Source of the DNA: an uncultured Verrucomicrobiota bacterium
Lineage (GTDB): Bacteria > Verrucomicrobiota > Verrucomicrobiia > Chthoniobacterales > SZAS-18
Direction of reading: 5' to 3'
Length of the DNA: 11,990 bases
Assembly (NCBI GenBank): GCA_937873255.1
Contig: CALMVM010000071.1
Location: 5,112-17,101, forward strand
Positions 1 to 5,565 of the stretch are shown here, piece by piece (the stretch's first letter is position 1; every line of letters starts with the position of its first letter). Below the pieces are notes generated by a model. It saw only the letters and a program-made list of their open reading frames with translations, searched no databases and was not told the DNA's origin. Position numbers and translations under genes: made by a program.

Positions 1-294
1 GCCGACCTGGCCGGGAACGCCGACTTCGCCGTGATCGTGCGCGGCGACAGCATGGAGCCGATGGTCAGCGACGGCGACGTGGCCGTGTTCCGCGCCGCGC
101 AAACGGCTGGCAACGGCCAGTTCGTGGCGGCGGTGCTCGATGGGCAGATGCTCCTCAAGCGCTTTGCCCGCCTGCGCAAAGGCAAGGCCCGCCTGGAGAG
201 CCTCAACCCTTCCTACGCGCCGATCCCCTGGAACGAGGACGCGCGCATCCAGGGCGTGTTCGAAGGCCGGTTCAACCCGGCGCACCACGCCTGA
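1..294 (+). CDS. S24 family peptidase / LexA-CI-UmuD-type regulator, C-terminal part
   Basis: The reading frame is open from base 1, so the N-terminus lies outside the window; 97 residues and the stop are visible. The motif VRGDSMEP (residues 13-20 here) carries the catalytic serine of the S24 family at residue 17, followed by a DGD turn. The second catalytic residue is the lysine of LLKRF (about residue 53). These form the Ser-Lys dyad of proteins that cleave themselves when RecA filaments form, which inactivates a repressor or activates a UmuD-type subunit. Without the N-terminus I cannot tell whether a helix-turn-helix is present, so repressor and UmuD-like protein are both possible. It ends 13 bases from a convergent small gene. 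Family confidence is high; the exact role is open. Confidence 0.85.
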   Translation, partial: ADLAGNADFAVIVRGDSMEPMVSDGDVAVFRAAQTAGNGQFVAAVLDGQMLLKRFARLRKGKARLESLNPSYAPIPWNEDARIQGVFEGRFNPAHHA

Positions 295-307
295 AAAAGG
301 CCGCGTC

Positions 308-547
308 TCAGCCGTCCAGGTGGTCGGGCGCGGTTCCCTCGCCGCAATGCGCCAGGAGCCAGGCGTGTTCGGGCGAGTAACCCAGCAGTTCGTAGTTGAC
401 CGCCAAGAGTAGCGCCGACAGTCCTGACGCGGGCTGGGATTGTGCGGCGGGCGTACCCTCCAACGCCTCCGACCACGCGGCGGGGGCGTGTTCGGCGATC
501 ATGGGCCGGACCTGTTCCAGCGCAGAGGTGTAGTGATCCAGCGGCAC
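308..547 (-). CDS. Small hypothetical protein, convergent with the S24 gene
   Basis: I do not recognise this family. The frame is open from 667, but the part before about 547 crosses GC-rich palindromes and reads poorly as protein. From a GTG at 547-545 it gives 79 residues with strong G/C preference at third codon positions and a balanced composition (two Trp, several Tyr, Ala/Leu-rich helices, a NYELLGYSPEHAWLLAH stretch). The start is uncertain: an in-frame ATG at 502 would give 64 residues, and no strong ribosome binding site precedes either. No signal peptide or membrane segment is visible. The stop lies 13 bases from the stop of the S24 gene. A tight tail-to-tail layout and codon bias are the main reasons to call it real. 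Confidence 0.5.
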   Translation of the reverse strand: MPLDHYTSALEQVRPMIAEHAPAAWSEALEGTPAAQSQPASGLSALLLAVNYELLGYSPEHAWLLAHCGEGTAPDHLDG

Positions 548-614
548 GGGACCTAGAAAACACCAAAGCCTGAGGCGAGGCAACCCTTTCCCCACGGCGG
601 CTTGGGAGCAGAAG

Positions 615-632
615 GGGGAAAAGCTTTTCCCC
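615..632. repeat. Perfect 18-base palindrome
   Basis: GGGGAAAAGCTTTTCCCC equals its own reverse complement. It is the first of three adjacent inverted repeats. A related core (GGGGGAAAAGC) recurs in the third hairpin, at 675-685. Confidence 0.8.
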
Positions 633-634
633 TG

Positions 635-658
635 GCCGGAGCCCAAAGCGTCTCCGGC
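635..658. repeat. Hairpin with 7-bp perfect stem
   Basis: The arm GCCGGAG (635-641) pairs exactly with CTCCGGC (652-658) around a 10-base loop. It is the middle hairpin of the cluster and starts two bases after the 18-base palindrome ends. Confidence 0.7.
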
Positions 659-672
659 GCACCCCATTCAAC

Positions 673-695
673 GCGGGGGAAAAGCGTTCCCCCGC
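673..695. repeat. Hairpin with 9-bp perfect stem, possible terminator
   Basis: GCGGGGGAA (673-681) pairs with TTCCCCCGC (687-695) around a 5-base loop. A run of five T lies further on, at 705-709, nine bases after the stem. That is too far for a standard intrinsic terminator, so the terminator reading is weak. The core resembles the palindrome at 615-632. Confidence 0.7.
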
Positions 696-738
696 TACGC
701 CCCCTTTTTGGACGATTGCCCGCCCGGGAGCGGGAGTT

Positions 739-760
739 CGTTTCTACGCCAAAGGAAACG
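739..760. repeat. Hairpin with 6-bp stem
   Basis: CGTTTC (739-744) pairs with GAAACG (755-760) around a 10-base loop, at the left edge of the AT-rich promoter segment. Its function is unknown; it could be a weak RNA structure or a protein-binding dyad. Confidence 0.45.
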
Positions 761-839
761 CTATTTACCTAATACAAAGGAGTATTTGCTCGGTGGCTCT
801 ACGCCTCTGAAAACTACGGAAAAAAGAGGAAATATTCGC

Positions 840-868
840 TTGCTTAACTAATCCAATTGAATTAGTTT
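840..868 (+). promoter_or_regulatory. Candidate promoter with 22-base operator dyad upstream of the DUF932 gene
   Basis: AACTAAT (846-852) and ATTAGTT (861-867) form an inverted repeat centred on CAATTG (854-859), so 846-867 is a palindrome with one mismatched pair (853/860). A weak -35-like TTGCTT (840-845) and -10-like TAGTTT (863-868) flank it with a 17-base spacer, which would put the dyad between and over the promoter elements. That layout fits a repressor operator. The hexamers match consensus poorly, so the dyad is better supported than the promoter. The regulator is unknown; the Cro/CI-type protein at 2942-3238 is one candidate. Confidence 0.4.
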
Positions 869-981
869 TGTTCGTGAGGCTGGCACTGAGGCCAAGCCCA
901 TGAAAAGAAAGAGGCCGAGGAAGGTTGCACCCCTCCCCGGCCCGTAACGAACACGAACCCTAGCTCCTTAAAACCAAAGCC

Positions 982-1857
982 ATGTTCAACGCCAGATTAG
1001 CAGGCCACCACGAGATCGACAATCACCAGCTCCGCGCCTTGGCCCCGAGTGTTTTCGCTGGGAACGCCCACGCGAAAGTCTCCGGGCGCTATTCCTTTTT
1101 GCCCACCGCCACGGTGGTCGAGGGGTTGCGCGCGGAAGGTTGGGCACCCGTCTGGGCGGGCGAGCAGCGCATCCGCTCCTCCGACCGGCAGGGTTTTCAA
1201 AAGCACATGATCCGGCTGGCACGGACGGACGATTTGCGCCGCACCCAGGCCGAGCGGCCCGAACTGGTCCTCGTCAACAGCCACGACCGCTCCAGCGCCT
1301 ACCAGCTTCACGCGGGCATCTTTCGCTTCGTGTGCTCCAACGGCATGATTCTCGCGGATTCGGTGTTCGCGCGCATCTCGATTGCCCACGTCCACTTCGA
1401 GCCGTCCAAGGTGATTGAGGCGAGCTTCCAGATCGTGCGCGAGATGCCCGCCATCGCCGACCTGTTGGAAGGCTACAAGGCGCGCCAACTGACCACGGTC
1501 GAGCGGACGGCCTTCGGGGAAGCGGCTCTGATCCTGAAATACGACTCCCTGGAAAAAGCCCCGGTCGGCGCGGAGAGGCTCCTGGCGCACCGCCGCAGCG
1601 AGGACGCCCCGCCCACGCTCTGGAATACCCTTAACGTCGTGCAGGAAAACATGATGGACGGCGGGCAGCGCGACTACCGCCGCCGCCGCCCCGACCGCTC
1701 CCACCGTTTCTTCGGCAAGACCCGGCCCGTCAAAGGCCTGGACGAAAACGTGCGGCTCAACAAGGCCCTCTGGCACTTGGCCGAGAGCCTGCGCGCAAGC
1801 GAACCGCTGACCACTGGCCACATGCGCGACCGCGCCGAGGTGTCGCTCGTGAACTGA
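982..1857 (+). CDS. DUF932 family plasmid/phage-like protein
   Basis: This 291-residue protein carries the hallmark of DUF932 (YfjQ/YafZ-type, often called phage/plasmid-like protein): LVNSHDRSSAYQLHAGIFR at residues 97-115, followed by a CSNG motif at 118-121. The family is common on plasmids, integrative elements and prophages. Its biochemical role is not established as far as I know. The length is normal for the family. The C-terminal third holds an Arg-rich patch (YRRRRPDRSHR, about 232-242) that could contact nucleic acid; that is inference. No membrane segment or signal peptide is seen. The start at 982 has no clear Shine-Dalgarno sequence, but it begins the conserved N-terminal region. 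The gene lies behind an AT-rich operator-like region and heads a run of same-strand accessory genes leading to korA. Confidence 0.85.
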   Translation: MFNARLAGHHEIDNHQLRALAPSVFAGNAHAKVSGRYSFLPTATVVEGLRAEGWAPVWAGEQRIRSSDRQGFQKHMIRLARTDDLRRTQAERPELVLVNSHDRSSAYQLHAGIFRFVCSNGMILADSVFARISIAHVHFEPSKVIEASFQIVREMPAIADLLEGYKARQLTTVERTAFGEAALILKYDSLEKAPVGAERLLAHRRSEDAPPTLWNTLNVVQENMMDGGQRDYRRRRPDRSHRFFGKTRPVKGLDENVRLNKALWHLAESLRASEPLTTGHMRDRAEVSLVN

Positions 1858-1949
1858 CAAAAAGTTTTACGGGATCTCCGAGGAGCGAAGGAGGGTCCGA
1901 CCCCCTCCCCTTCCTTTATCCAACCCCTTTCTCCCACTTTTTTCTGCAC

Positions 1950-2417
1950 ATGAAGGCAACCCACGACAACACCGAGTGGTTCCCGGCGTTTGCGCGAGCA
2001 GAAGCCCAGCAAGAGGAACGGCGGCGCGCCGACCTGCGTCAGCGACAGCTCGCCGACCACCGCGCGAGCATGAAAACGTGTTGGCCCGAATGGACCGGCC
2101 CCGTGGCGGGCGGCAACGGCACGAGCGGATTTTGCGAGGTTCACTCTTGTGGCGTCCACAACCTCACCCACGGCGAGACCCGCTACCACTACATGGCCCC
2201 CTGCCGCATCGAGAGCGTCAGCGCCGACGGCCTGACGGTCATCGCCGTCGTGGAGTACGACCGTCCGGGCTGGTGCCAAGACCGGTACAACGGCCAGCGC
2301 CTGCGCCTGGACCTGATAGATGTCTGGCCCCCGGTGTGGTTGTTGATCGCGCAACGTCGCGGGGAGCCTAGCCGCGCGGACGCCCTCGTTCCTGCTCACC
2401 TGGAGGCCGCCGCATGA
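1950..2417 (+). CDS. Hypothetical protein, translationally coupled to the DUF6573 gene
   Basis: I do not recognise this 155-residue protein. It has a charged N-terminal helix (about 15-42, rich in Arg, Glu and Gln) that may form a short coiled coil. A compact middle part (46-125) follows, with four Cys, several Trp and His, and a HYMAPCRIESVSADG segment that reads as beta strands. The Cys/His spacing (CEVHSCGVH at about 62-70) could bind metal; that is speculative. No signal peptide or membrane segment is evident. It ends in an ATGA overlap with the next start (ATG at 2414, TGA at 2415-2417), typical of coupled translation, so the two products are probably made together. A G/C-rich inverted repeat (GGAGGG 1890-1895 with CCCTCC 1903-1908) lies in the gap before it. 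Confidence 0.7.
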   Translation: MKATHDNTEWFPAFARAEAQQEERRRADLRQRQLADHRASMKTCWPEWTGPVAGGNGTSGFCEVHSCGVHNLTHGETRYHYMAPCRIESVSADGLTVIAVVEYDRPGWCQDRYNGQRLRLDLIDVWPPVWLLIAQRRGEPSRADALVPAHLEAAA

Positions 2418-2845
2418 AGCGAAACCTTCATCCAGCCGCCGCCGACGCGGGGCAGATGCTCTTTACCTACCGGCGCTCGCTGGCCGAACGGCTGGCGTCC
2501 GGAGACCTGCGCGACTTGTCGGCCAGCGCCAAGGCGGGGGGCTTTCGCTGGCCGGTGGCAGTTTCTCGGGCGTTGTGGGAGGACGTGGAGACCGTTCCCA
2601 ACGCCTACCGGCGCACCGAGACGGCCCCGGCGCGCTGGCGGCACCTCTTCGTTTTGACGGCCACCGCCGCCGCCCAGGCCCGCCGGGAAAACAGGGTGGC
2701 GGTGGAGATCAACGTCGTCCTGCGCACGACCGACGCGCCCGAGCGCAGCCGCGAGCACATGAAGACCTTGGTCCTGCGCTGGGAGTGTGACGACGCGGCG
2801 GGTGCGGCCCGCGAAACCTTCACCCTCGGACACCGGGGCGAATGA
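2414..2845 (+). CDS. DUF6573 family protein
   Basis: This 143-residue protein matches the DUF6573 pattern I remember from plasmid genes. It has a FTYRRSLAERLASGDLRDLS start (residues 17-36), then AGGFRWPVAVSRALWEDV (41-58), a WRHLFVLTATAAAQARR helix, and a C-terminal strand pair ending in ETFTLG. The function of the family is unknown; members accompany plasmid maintenance and transfer genes. It overlaps the preceding gene by four bases, which places both in one operon. The protein is soluble, with no membrane segment. The family assignment rests on memory of the conserved pattern, without a profile search. Confidence 0.75.
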   Translation: MKRNLHPAAADAGQMLFTYRRSLAERLASGDLRDLSASAKAGGFRWPVAVSRALWEDVETVPNAYRRTETAPARWRHLFVLTATAAAQARRENRVAVEINVVLRTTDAPERSREHMKTLVLRWECDDAAGAARETFTLGHRGE

Positions 2846-2941
2846 CGAATTGTTTGCCCGTGGCTTTGGCGTCGCAAAATGCTGGCGGAGCGGCGTTGGG
2901 AAGATGCTATCTTGCCCGCCGATTTCTTTGCTTTGCTTCCG

Positions 2942-3238
2942 ATGAGCCGCCACCCCGATGCGCCCCGACCCGACGTGCCAGCCGACGGTGGTGGCGCGGC
3001 TGCGCCGGTGCCGGAGCCGGGGTCCGGACCGGGGGAAGGCGTGAGCGTGCATCCTCTGGTTGTCCGGCTGGTGGAATGGCGCAAAGCCAAAGGTTGGACC
3101 CAGGAGCGAACGGCAGAGCACTTGGACATTCCGCTCAATACCCTGCGCGGTTACGAGTGTGGCAACCGCAACCCCGGCGGCGGCAACACCGAGAAAATCC
3201 TGGCGCTTGTTGGCCTGCCCAAAAGCCGGAAGCGATAG
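2942..3238 (+). CDS. Cro/CI (XRE) family helix-turn-helix regulator
   Basis: The 98-residue product has a disordered Pro/Gly/Ala-rich N-terminal tail (1-35) and one helix-turn-helix domain (about 38-90). LVEWRKAKGWTQERTAEHLD is helix 1 plus the TQE turn, and PLNTLRGYECGNRNPGG is the recognition helix and loop. The frame is open from an ATG at 2879, but that extension would cover a promoter-like TGCTATCTT (2906-2913, an extended -10), so I prefer the ATG at 2942; the start is not certain. It likely represses a local promoter. The dyad at 846-867 and the gene's own upstream region are candidates. It sits between the accessory genes and korA on the same strand, 224 bases before korA. Confidence 0.8.
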   Translation: MSRHPDAPRPDVPADGGGAAAPVPEPGSGPGEGVSVHPLVVRLVEWRKAKGWTQERTAEHLDIPLNTLRGYECGNRNPGGGNTEKILALVGLPKSRKR

Positions 3239-3337
3239 AGTCGCAGCGACCGCCGTCCCGTTGGCCCTGGCCACGTGCCAATTTTCCATTCCCTTTAGTG
3301 GGATGTTCTCCGCAAACGTTCCAAAACAAAGCAAAAA

Positions 3338-3349
3338 GTTTAGGATAAC
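3338..3349. promoter_or_regulatory. Degenerate KorA-operator-like sequence
   Basis: GTTTAGGATAAC matches the RK2 KorA operator consensus GTTTAGCTAAAC at 9 of 12 positions, with a perfect left half. It sits 18 bases before the KorB operator. The match is imperfect and could be chance, but KorA and KorB sites occur as neighbours in RK2 promoters. Confidence 0.3.
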
Positions 3350-3366
3350 TTCGATGCATGCGGTCG

Positions 3367-3381
3367 GTTTAGCGGCTAAAC
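3367..3381. promoter_or_regulatory. KorB operator (OB) upstream of the korA-incC-korB operon
   Basis: GTTTAGCGGCTAAAC is a perfect palindrome around a single central G. Its inner 13 bases (3368-3380) match the RK2 KorB operator TTTAGCSGCTAAA exactly. TAAACT at 3377-3382 may serve as a -10 element, so bound KorB (with KorA) would block the operon promoter; the promoter assignment is inference. A larger inverted repeat (GCGGTC 3360-3365 with GACCGC 3390-3395) encloses the site. The operator lies 80 bases before the korA start. Confidence 0.85.
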
Positions 3382-3461
3382 TGCGGCCGGACCGCCAACT
3401 TTTCGGCCGTGGAAGAAAAATGTTTAAGCTCGTCGTAAATCCTGTAATTCTAGGCTTCGAC

Positions 3462-3767
3462 ATGAGGTTAAAGCGCAAGATGACCGAGGCGGAGTTTGCC
3501 AGCGCCATCCAGTACATGCGCCCGCCGCCCGCCCGCGTGCTCGAAATCGCCCACGCCGACCTCGTGCGTGGGGTCAAGCAGGCCGAGATCGCCAAGGAGT
3601 ACCACATCACCAAGGGCTCCGTTTCCCAGGCGTCCAAGCGCGTGTGGCTCGGTTTTCTGCGCAGCAAGGGTTACCGGGAAGTGTCTATCGTGCTGCCGGA
3701 CGCGCGCGCGTTCATCGCGGAGGGCTGGGGCAAGGAGGCGGTGGACGAGATCAACCGCAAGCTCTGA
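3462..3767 (+). CDS. korA: KorA/TrfB family transcriptional repressor
   Basis: KorA is a small dimeric repressor that controls replication, maintenance and transfer promoters of IncP plasmids and acts cooperatively with KorB. From the ATG at 3462 the protein has 101 residues, the same length as RK2 KorA, and the N-terminus aligns (KRKMTEAEF against KKRLTEAQF). In-frame ATGs at 3420 and 3480 are alternatives. The helix-turn-helix spans about residues 38-62, with recognition helix KGSVSQASKRVW against RGAVSQAVHRVW in RK2. The C-terminal part VSIVLPDARAFI (74-85) aligns with VTAVLPEHQAYI, which contains the RK2 residue Tyr84; here it is Phe84. incC follows 20 bases later. A perfect KorB operator upstream supports autoregulation of the operon. 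Confidence 0.93.
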   Translation: MRLKRKMTEAEFASAIQYMRPPPARVLEIAHADLVRGVKQAEIAKEYHITKGSVSQASKRVWLGFLRSKGYREVSIVLPDARAFIAEGWGKEAVDEINRKL

Positions 3768-3787
3768 AAGACGGTTTCTTTTTTGCC

Positions 3788-4558
3788 ATGAAATCCCTCG
3801 TCATCGCCAACCAGAAAGGTGGAGTCGGCAAGACCGCGCTGGTCGCCCACCTGGCGTTCGATTTCGCCGAGCGGGGCTTGCGGGTGCTGATCGTGGACCT
3901 GGACACGCAGGCCAACGCGAGCTTTACCCTGCGAAACCACACGCTCTTGGGCGACGCCTCGGCCCTCTTTGCCGACAAGCCTCCCAAGGTGATGGCCAAG
4001 CCCGGCATCAACCTCTTTCGCGCGGATGCGCCCCTGGCCAACCTGGAATCCAAGAACCTCCAGGAGTCGGCCGCGCGTCTGCGCGCCAACTTCCGTGCGC
4101 TCGCGCCGCAGTTCGACGTGTGCGTGGTCGACACCGCCCCGGCGCTGGGCGTGCGTTTGGTGGCCGCGCTCGTGTCCGCCGACTTCGTGCTCTCGCCCAT
4201 CGAACTGGAAGCCTACTCGCTCCAGGGCATCCGCATGATGGTTTCGACGATCCAGAACGTGCGCAAGGGCAACCCGGGCCTCAAGTTCCTGGGCATCCTG
4301 CCGAGCAAAGTGGACAGCCGCAACCCGCGTCACCAGGCGCATCTGGCCGAACTGGAATCCACCTACAAAGGCCTGCTCATTCCGACGGCTGTAGGCCTGC
4401 GCAGCAGCGTGGCCGACGCGCTCGCCCTCGGGGAGCCGGTCTGGACCATCCGCAAGACCGCCGCCCGCAAGGCGGTCCGCGAGATGCGCGGGGTGGCCGC
4501 GCACCTGCATGAAGCCATGAAACTTAGCAACGGCTCCACACCCCACCCTCATAAGTAA
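3788..4558 (+). CDS. incC: IncC/ParA family partition ATPase
   Basis: This 256-residue protein is close in length to the short form of RK2 IncC (IncC2). It has the deviant Walker A motif KGGVGKT (residues 10-16) of ParA/MinD ATPases, a VDLDTQ Walker A' strand (about 37-42) and a VVDTAP Walker B-type motif. Long stretches align with IncC from memory, such as LSPIELEAYSLQGI and PSKVDSRNPRH. ParA-type ATPases bind nucleoid DNA when ATP-bound and move ParB-loaded plasmids. The start lacks a clear Shine-Dalgarno sequence and follows a T-rich run. It is 20 bases after korA and 3 bases before korB, so the three are co-transcribed. The frame stays open upstream through korA, with a GTG at 3644 that would give a 304-residue long form, as in RK2 IncC1. 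Confidence 0.95.
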   Translation: MKSLVIANQKGGVGKTALVAHLAFDFAERGLRVLIVDLDTQANASFTLRNHTLLGDASALFADKPPKVMAKPGINLFRADAPLANLESKNLQESAARLRANFRALAPQFDVCVVDTAPALGVRLVAALVSADFVLSPIELEAYSLQGIRMMVSTIQNVRKGNPGLKFLGILPSKVDSRNPRHQAHLAELESTYKGLLIPTAVGLRSSVADALALGEPVWTIRKTAARKAVREMRGVAAHLHEAMKLSNGSTPHPHK

Positions 4559-4561
4559 ACC

Positions 4562-5494
4562 ATGAGCAAAGCTTCTTCCCGTTCTTCTTCCGCTGCGTCT
4601 TCCACCTTGGGCTTGGACGGTTTGGGCGACCTGTCGGCGCTCCTGGAAACGCCGGTTGCCAACGGTCGGCCCCTGGAATTGAAGCTGGACGAGATCACCG
4701 AAGACCCCCATCAACCGCGCGTTGAGTTCGACGAGGAAAGTCTGGCAGAATTAGCCGAGTCCATCCGGGAGCGTGGGGTAAAGACGCCGATTTCGGTGCG
4801 TCCCATCAAGAAAGGTGGCGCGGGCTACATGATCAACCACGGCGCGCGGCGCTTCCGCGCCTCCCGGCTGGCGGGTCTGGCAAGCATCCCGGCCTACGTG
4901 GACGACGATTACACCGACGAGGACCAGATCATTGAGAACATCCACCGGGATGCGCTCCGGCCGCGCGAGATCGCCGACTACATCGGCCGCAAGTTAGCGC
5001 AGGGCAAGGCGCAGAAGGATATCGCCAAAGGCTTGGGCAAGTCGAAGGGCTGGGTGTCGCAGCACGCGGTGCTCTTGGATTTGCCCGCGCCGATTGCCGC
5101 AGCTTTCAGCGAGGGCCGGGCGACTGACGTGACGGCCATCTACGAGTTGGTCAACTGCCACAAGGAAGACCCCGAGGGCACGGAGTCCTGGATGGCGGCG
5201 CAGGAGATTTCACGCGGCACGGTCAAGCAGCTCAAGGAATACATCGCCACCCGCGAAAAGACGCGCGGCGCGCCGGCCAAGTTCAGCAAGGTCGACGGCC
5301 GCCATCCCAATCCGGACGAAGCGGCCCCCGCTGCCACCCTGCGCAAACCGCTGATCGGCGTGGAGTGCGAGCAAAAGAAGGGAACTCTTCTCTACACCCG
5401 CCGCCCCACGAAAAGCGGTTACGCGTGGGTGCGCCTCCACAACACGGAAAAAGAGGTCAAGATCGACAAAATTAAGCTGATTTCGCTTTCGTAG
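4562..5494 (+). CDS. korB: KorB/ParB family partition and repressor protein
   Basis: The 310-residue protein aligns along its length with RK2 KorB (358 residues) but has a shorter N-terminal tail and linker. An LGLDGLGDLSALLETP segment (16-31) matches the IncC-interacting region. The ParB/CTPase fold covers about 38-130, with GARRFRA (94-100) and ENIHRD (125-130) as CTP-binding boxes. The helix-turn-helix lies at about 150-170 (KDIAKGLGKSKGWVSQH). The two RK2 residues reported to set operator specificity, Thr211 and Arg240, correspond to Thr191 (DVT) and Arg218 (SRGT) here. The C-terminal SH3-like dimer domain spans about 262-310 (GYAWVRL). It starts 3 bases after incC, and a strong terminator follows. 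Its role is plasmid partition with IncC and repression from OB sites. Confidence 0.95.
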   Translation: MSKASSRSSSAASSTLGLDGLGDLSALLETPVANGRPLELKLDEITEDPHQPRVEFDEESLAELAESIRERGVKTPISVRPIKKGGAGYMINHGARRFRASRLAGLASIPAYVDDDYTDEDQIIENIHRDALRPREIADYIGRKLAQGKAQKDIAKGLGKSKGWVSQHAVLLDLPAPIAAAFSEGRATDVTAIYELVNCHKEDPEGTESWMAAQEISRGTVKQLKEYIATREKTRGAPAKFSKVDGRHPNPDEAAPAATLRKPLIGVECEQKKGTLLYTRRPTKSGYAWVRLHNTEKEVKIDKIKLISLS

Positions 5495-5520
5495 GGCTTG
5501 AGCTTTGCTGGTGGCGGGAT

Positions 5521-5552
5521 GAGGGTGCAGGCCGACCTCACCCTCTCTTTTT
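5521..5552 (+). terminator. Intrinsic terminator after korB
   Basis: GAGGGTG (5521-5527) pairs with CACCCTC (5539-5545). Past a one-base bulge, AGG pairs with CCT around a CCGA tetraloop. A T-rich tail (TCTTTTT) follows directly. It sits 26 bases after the korB stop and 14 bases before the next start, so it should end the korA-incC-korB transcript or attenuate readthrough into the zeta-like gene. Confidence 0.75.
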
Positions 5553-5565
5553 CGCCGAAGCCGCC

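Larger units (their letters stand above)
548..981. other. Gene-free region with a palindrome cluster and an AT-rich promoter segment
   Basis: This 434-base stretch has no convincing gene. Its left half (about 590-710) is GC-rich and holds three hairpins in a row, entered separately. Its right half (about 755-880) is clearly more AT-rich than the surroundings and looks like a promoter/operator segment for the DUF932 gene at 982. A further imperfect stem pairs GGCCG with CGGCC around 913-945 in the leader of that gene. Possible roles are a regulatory leader, a replication or transfer site, or a remnant junction. The sequence alone does not decide between them. Confidence 0.5.

Noticed and set aside
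691..700. Ten-base match CCCGCTACGC shared with 8829-8838
   Set aside because: Many 10-base matches are expected by chance in a window of this size.
786..851. Possible 21-codon leader peptide starting with TTG after AAGGAG
   Set aside because: It has a TTG start, no recognisable peptide pattern and lies in an AT-rich promoter segment.
997..1860. Minus-strand frame of 287 codons opposite the DUF932 gene
   Set aside because: The DUF932 motif fixes the plus strand; the minus product has no family features.
1890..1908. GGAGGG/CCCTCC inverted repeat as a terminator after the DUF932 gene
   Set aside because: The stem is six bases and no T tract follows directly; it is noted only as a possible structure.
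2396..3667. Long minus-strand open frame of 423 codons opposite the DUF6573, Cro/CI-type and korA genes
   Set aside because: The plus-strand genes have recognisable domains. The minus product is low-complexity and mirrors their high-GC codon use.
3671..4714. Minus-strand frame of 347 codons opposite incC and korB
   Set aside because: It is an antisense shadow of strongly supported IncC and KorB coding sequence.
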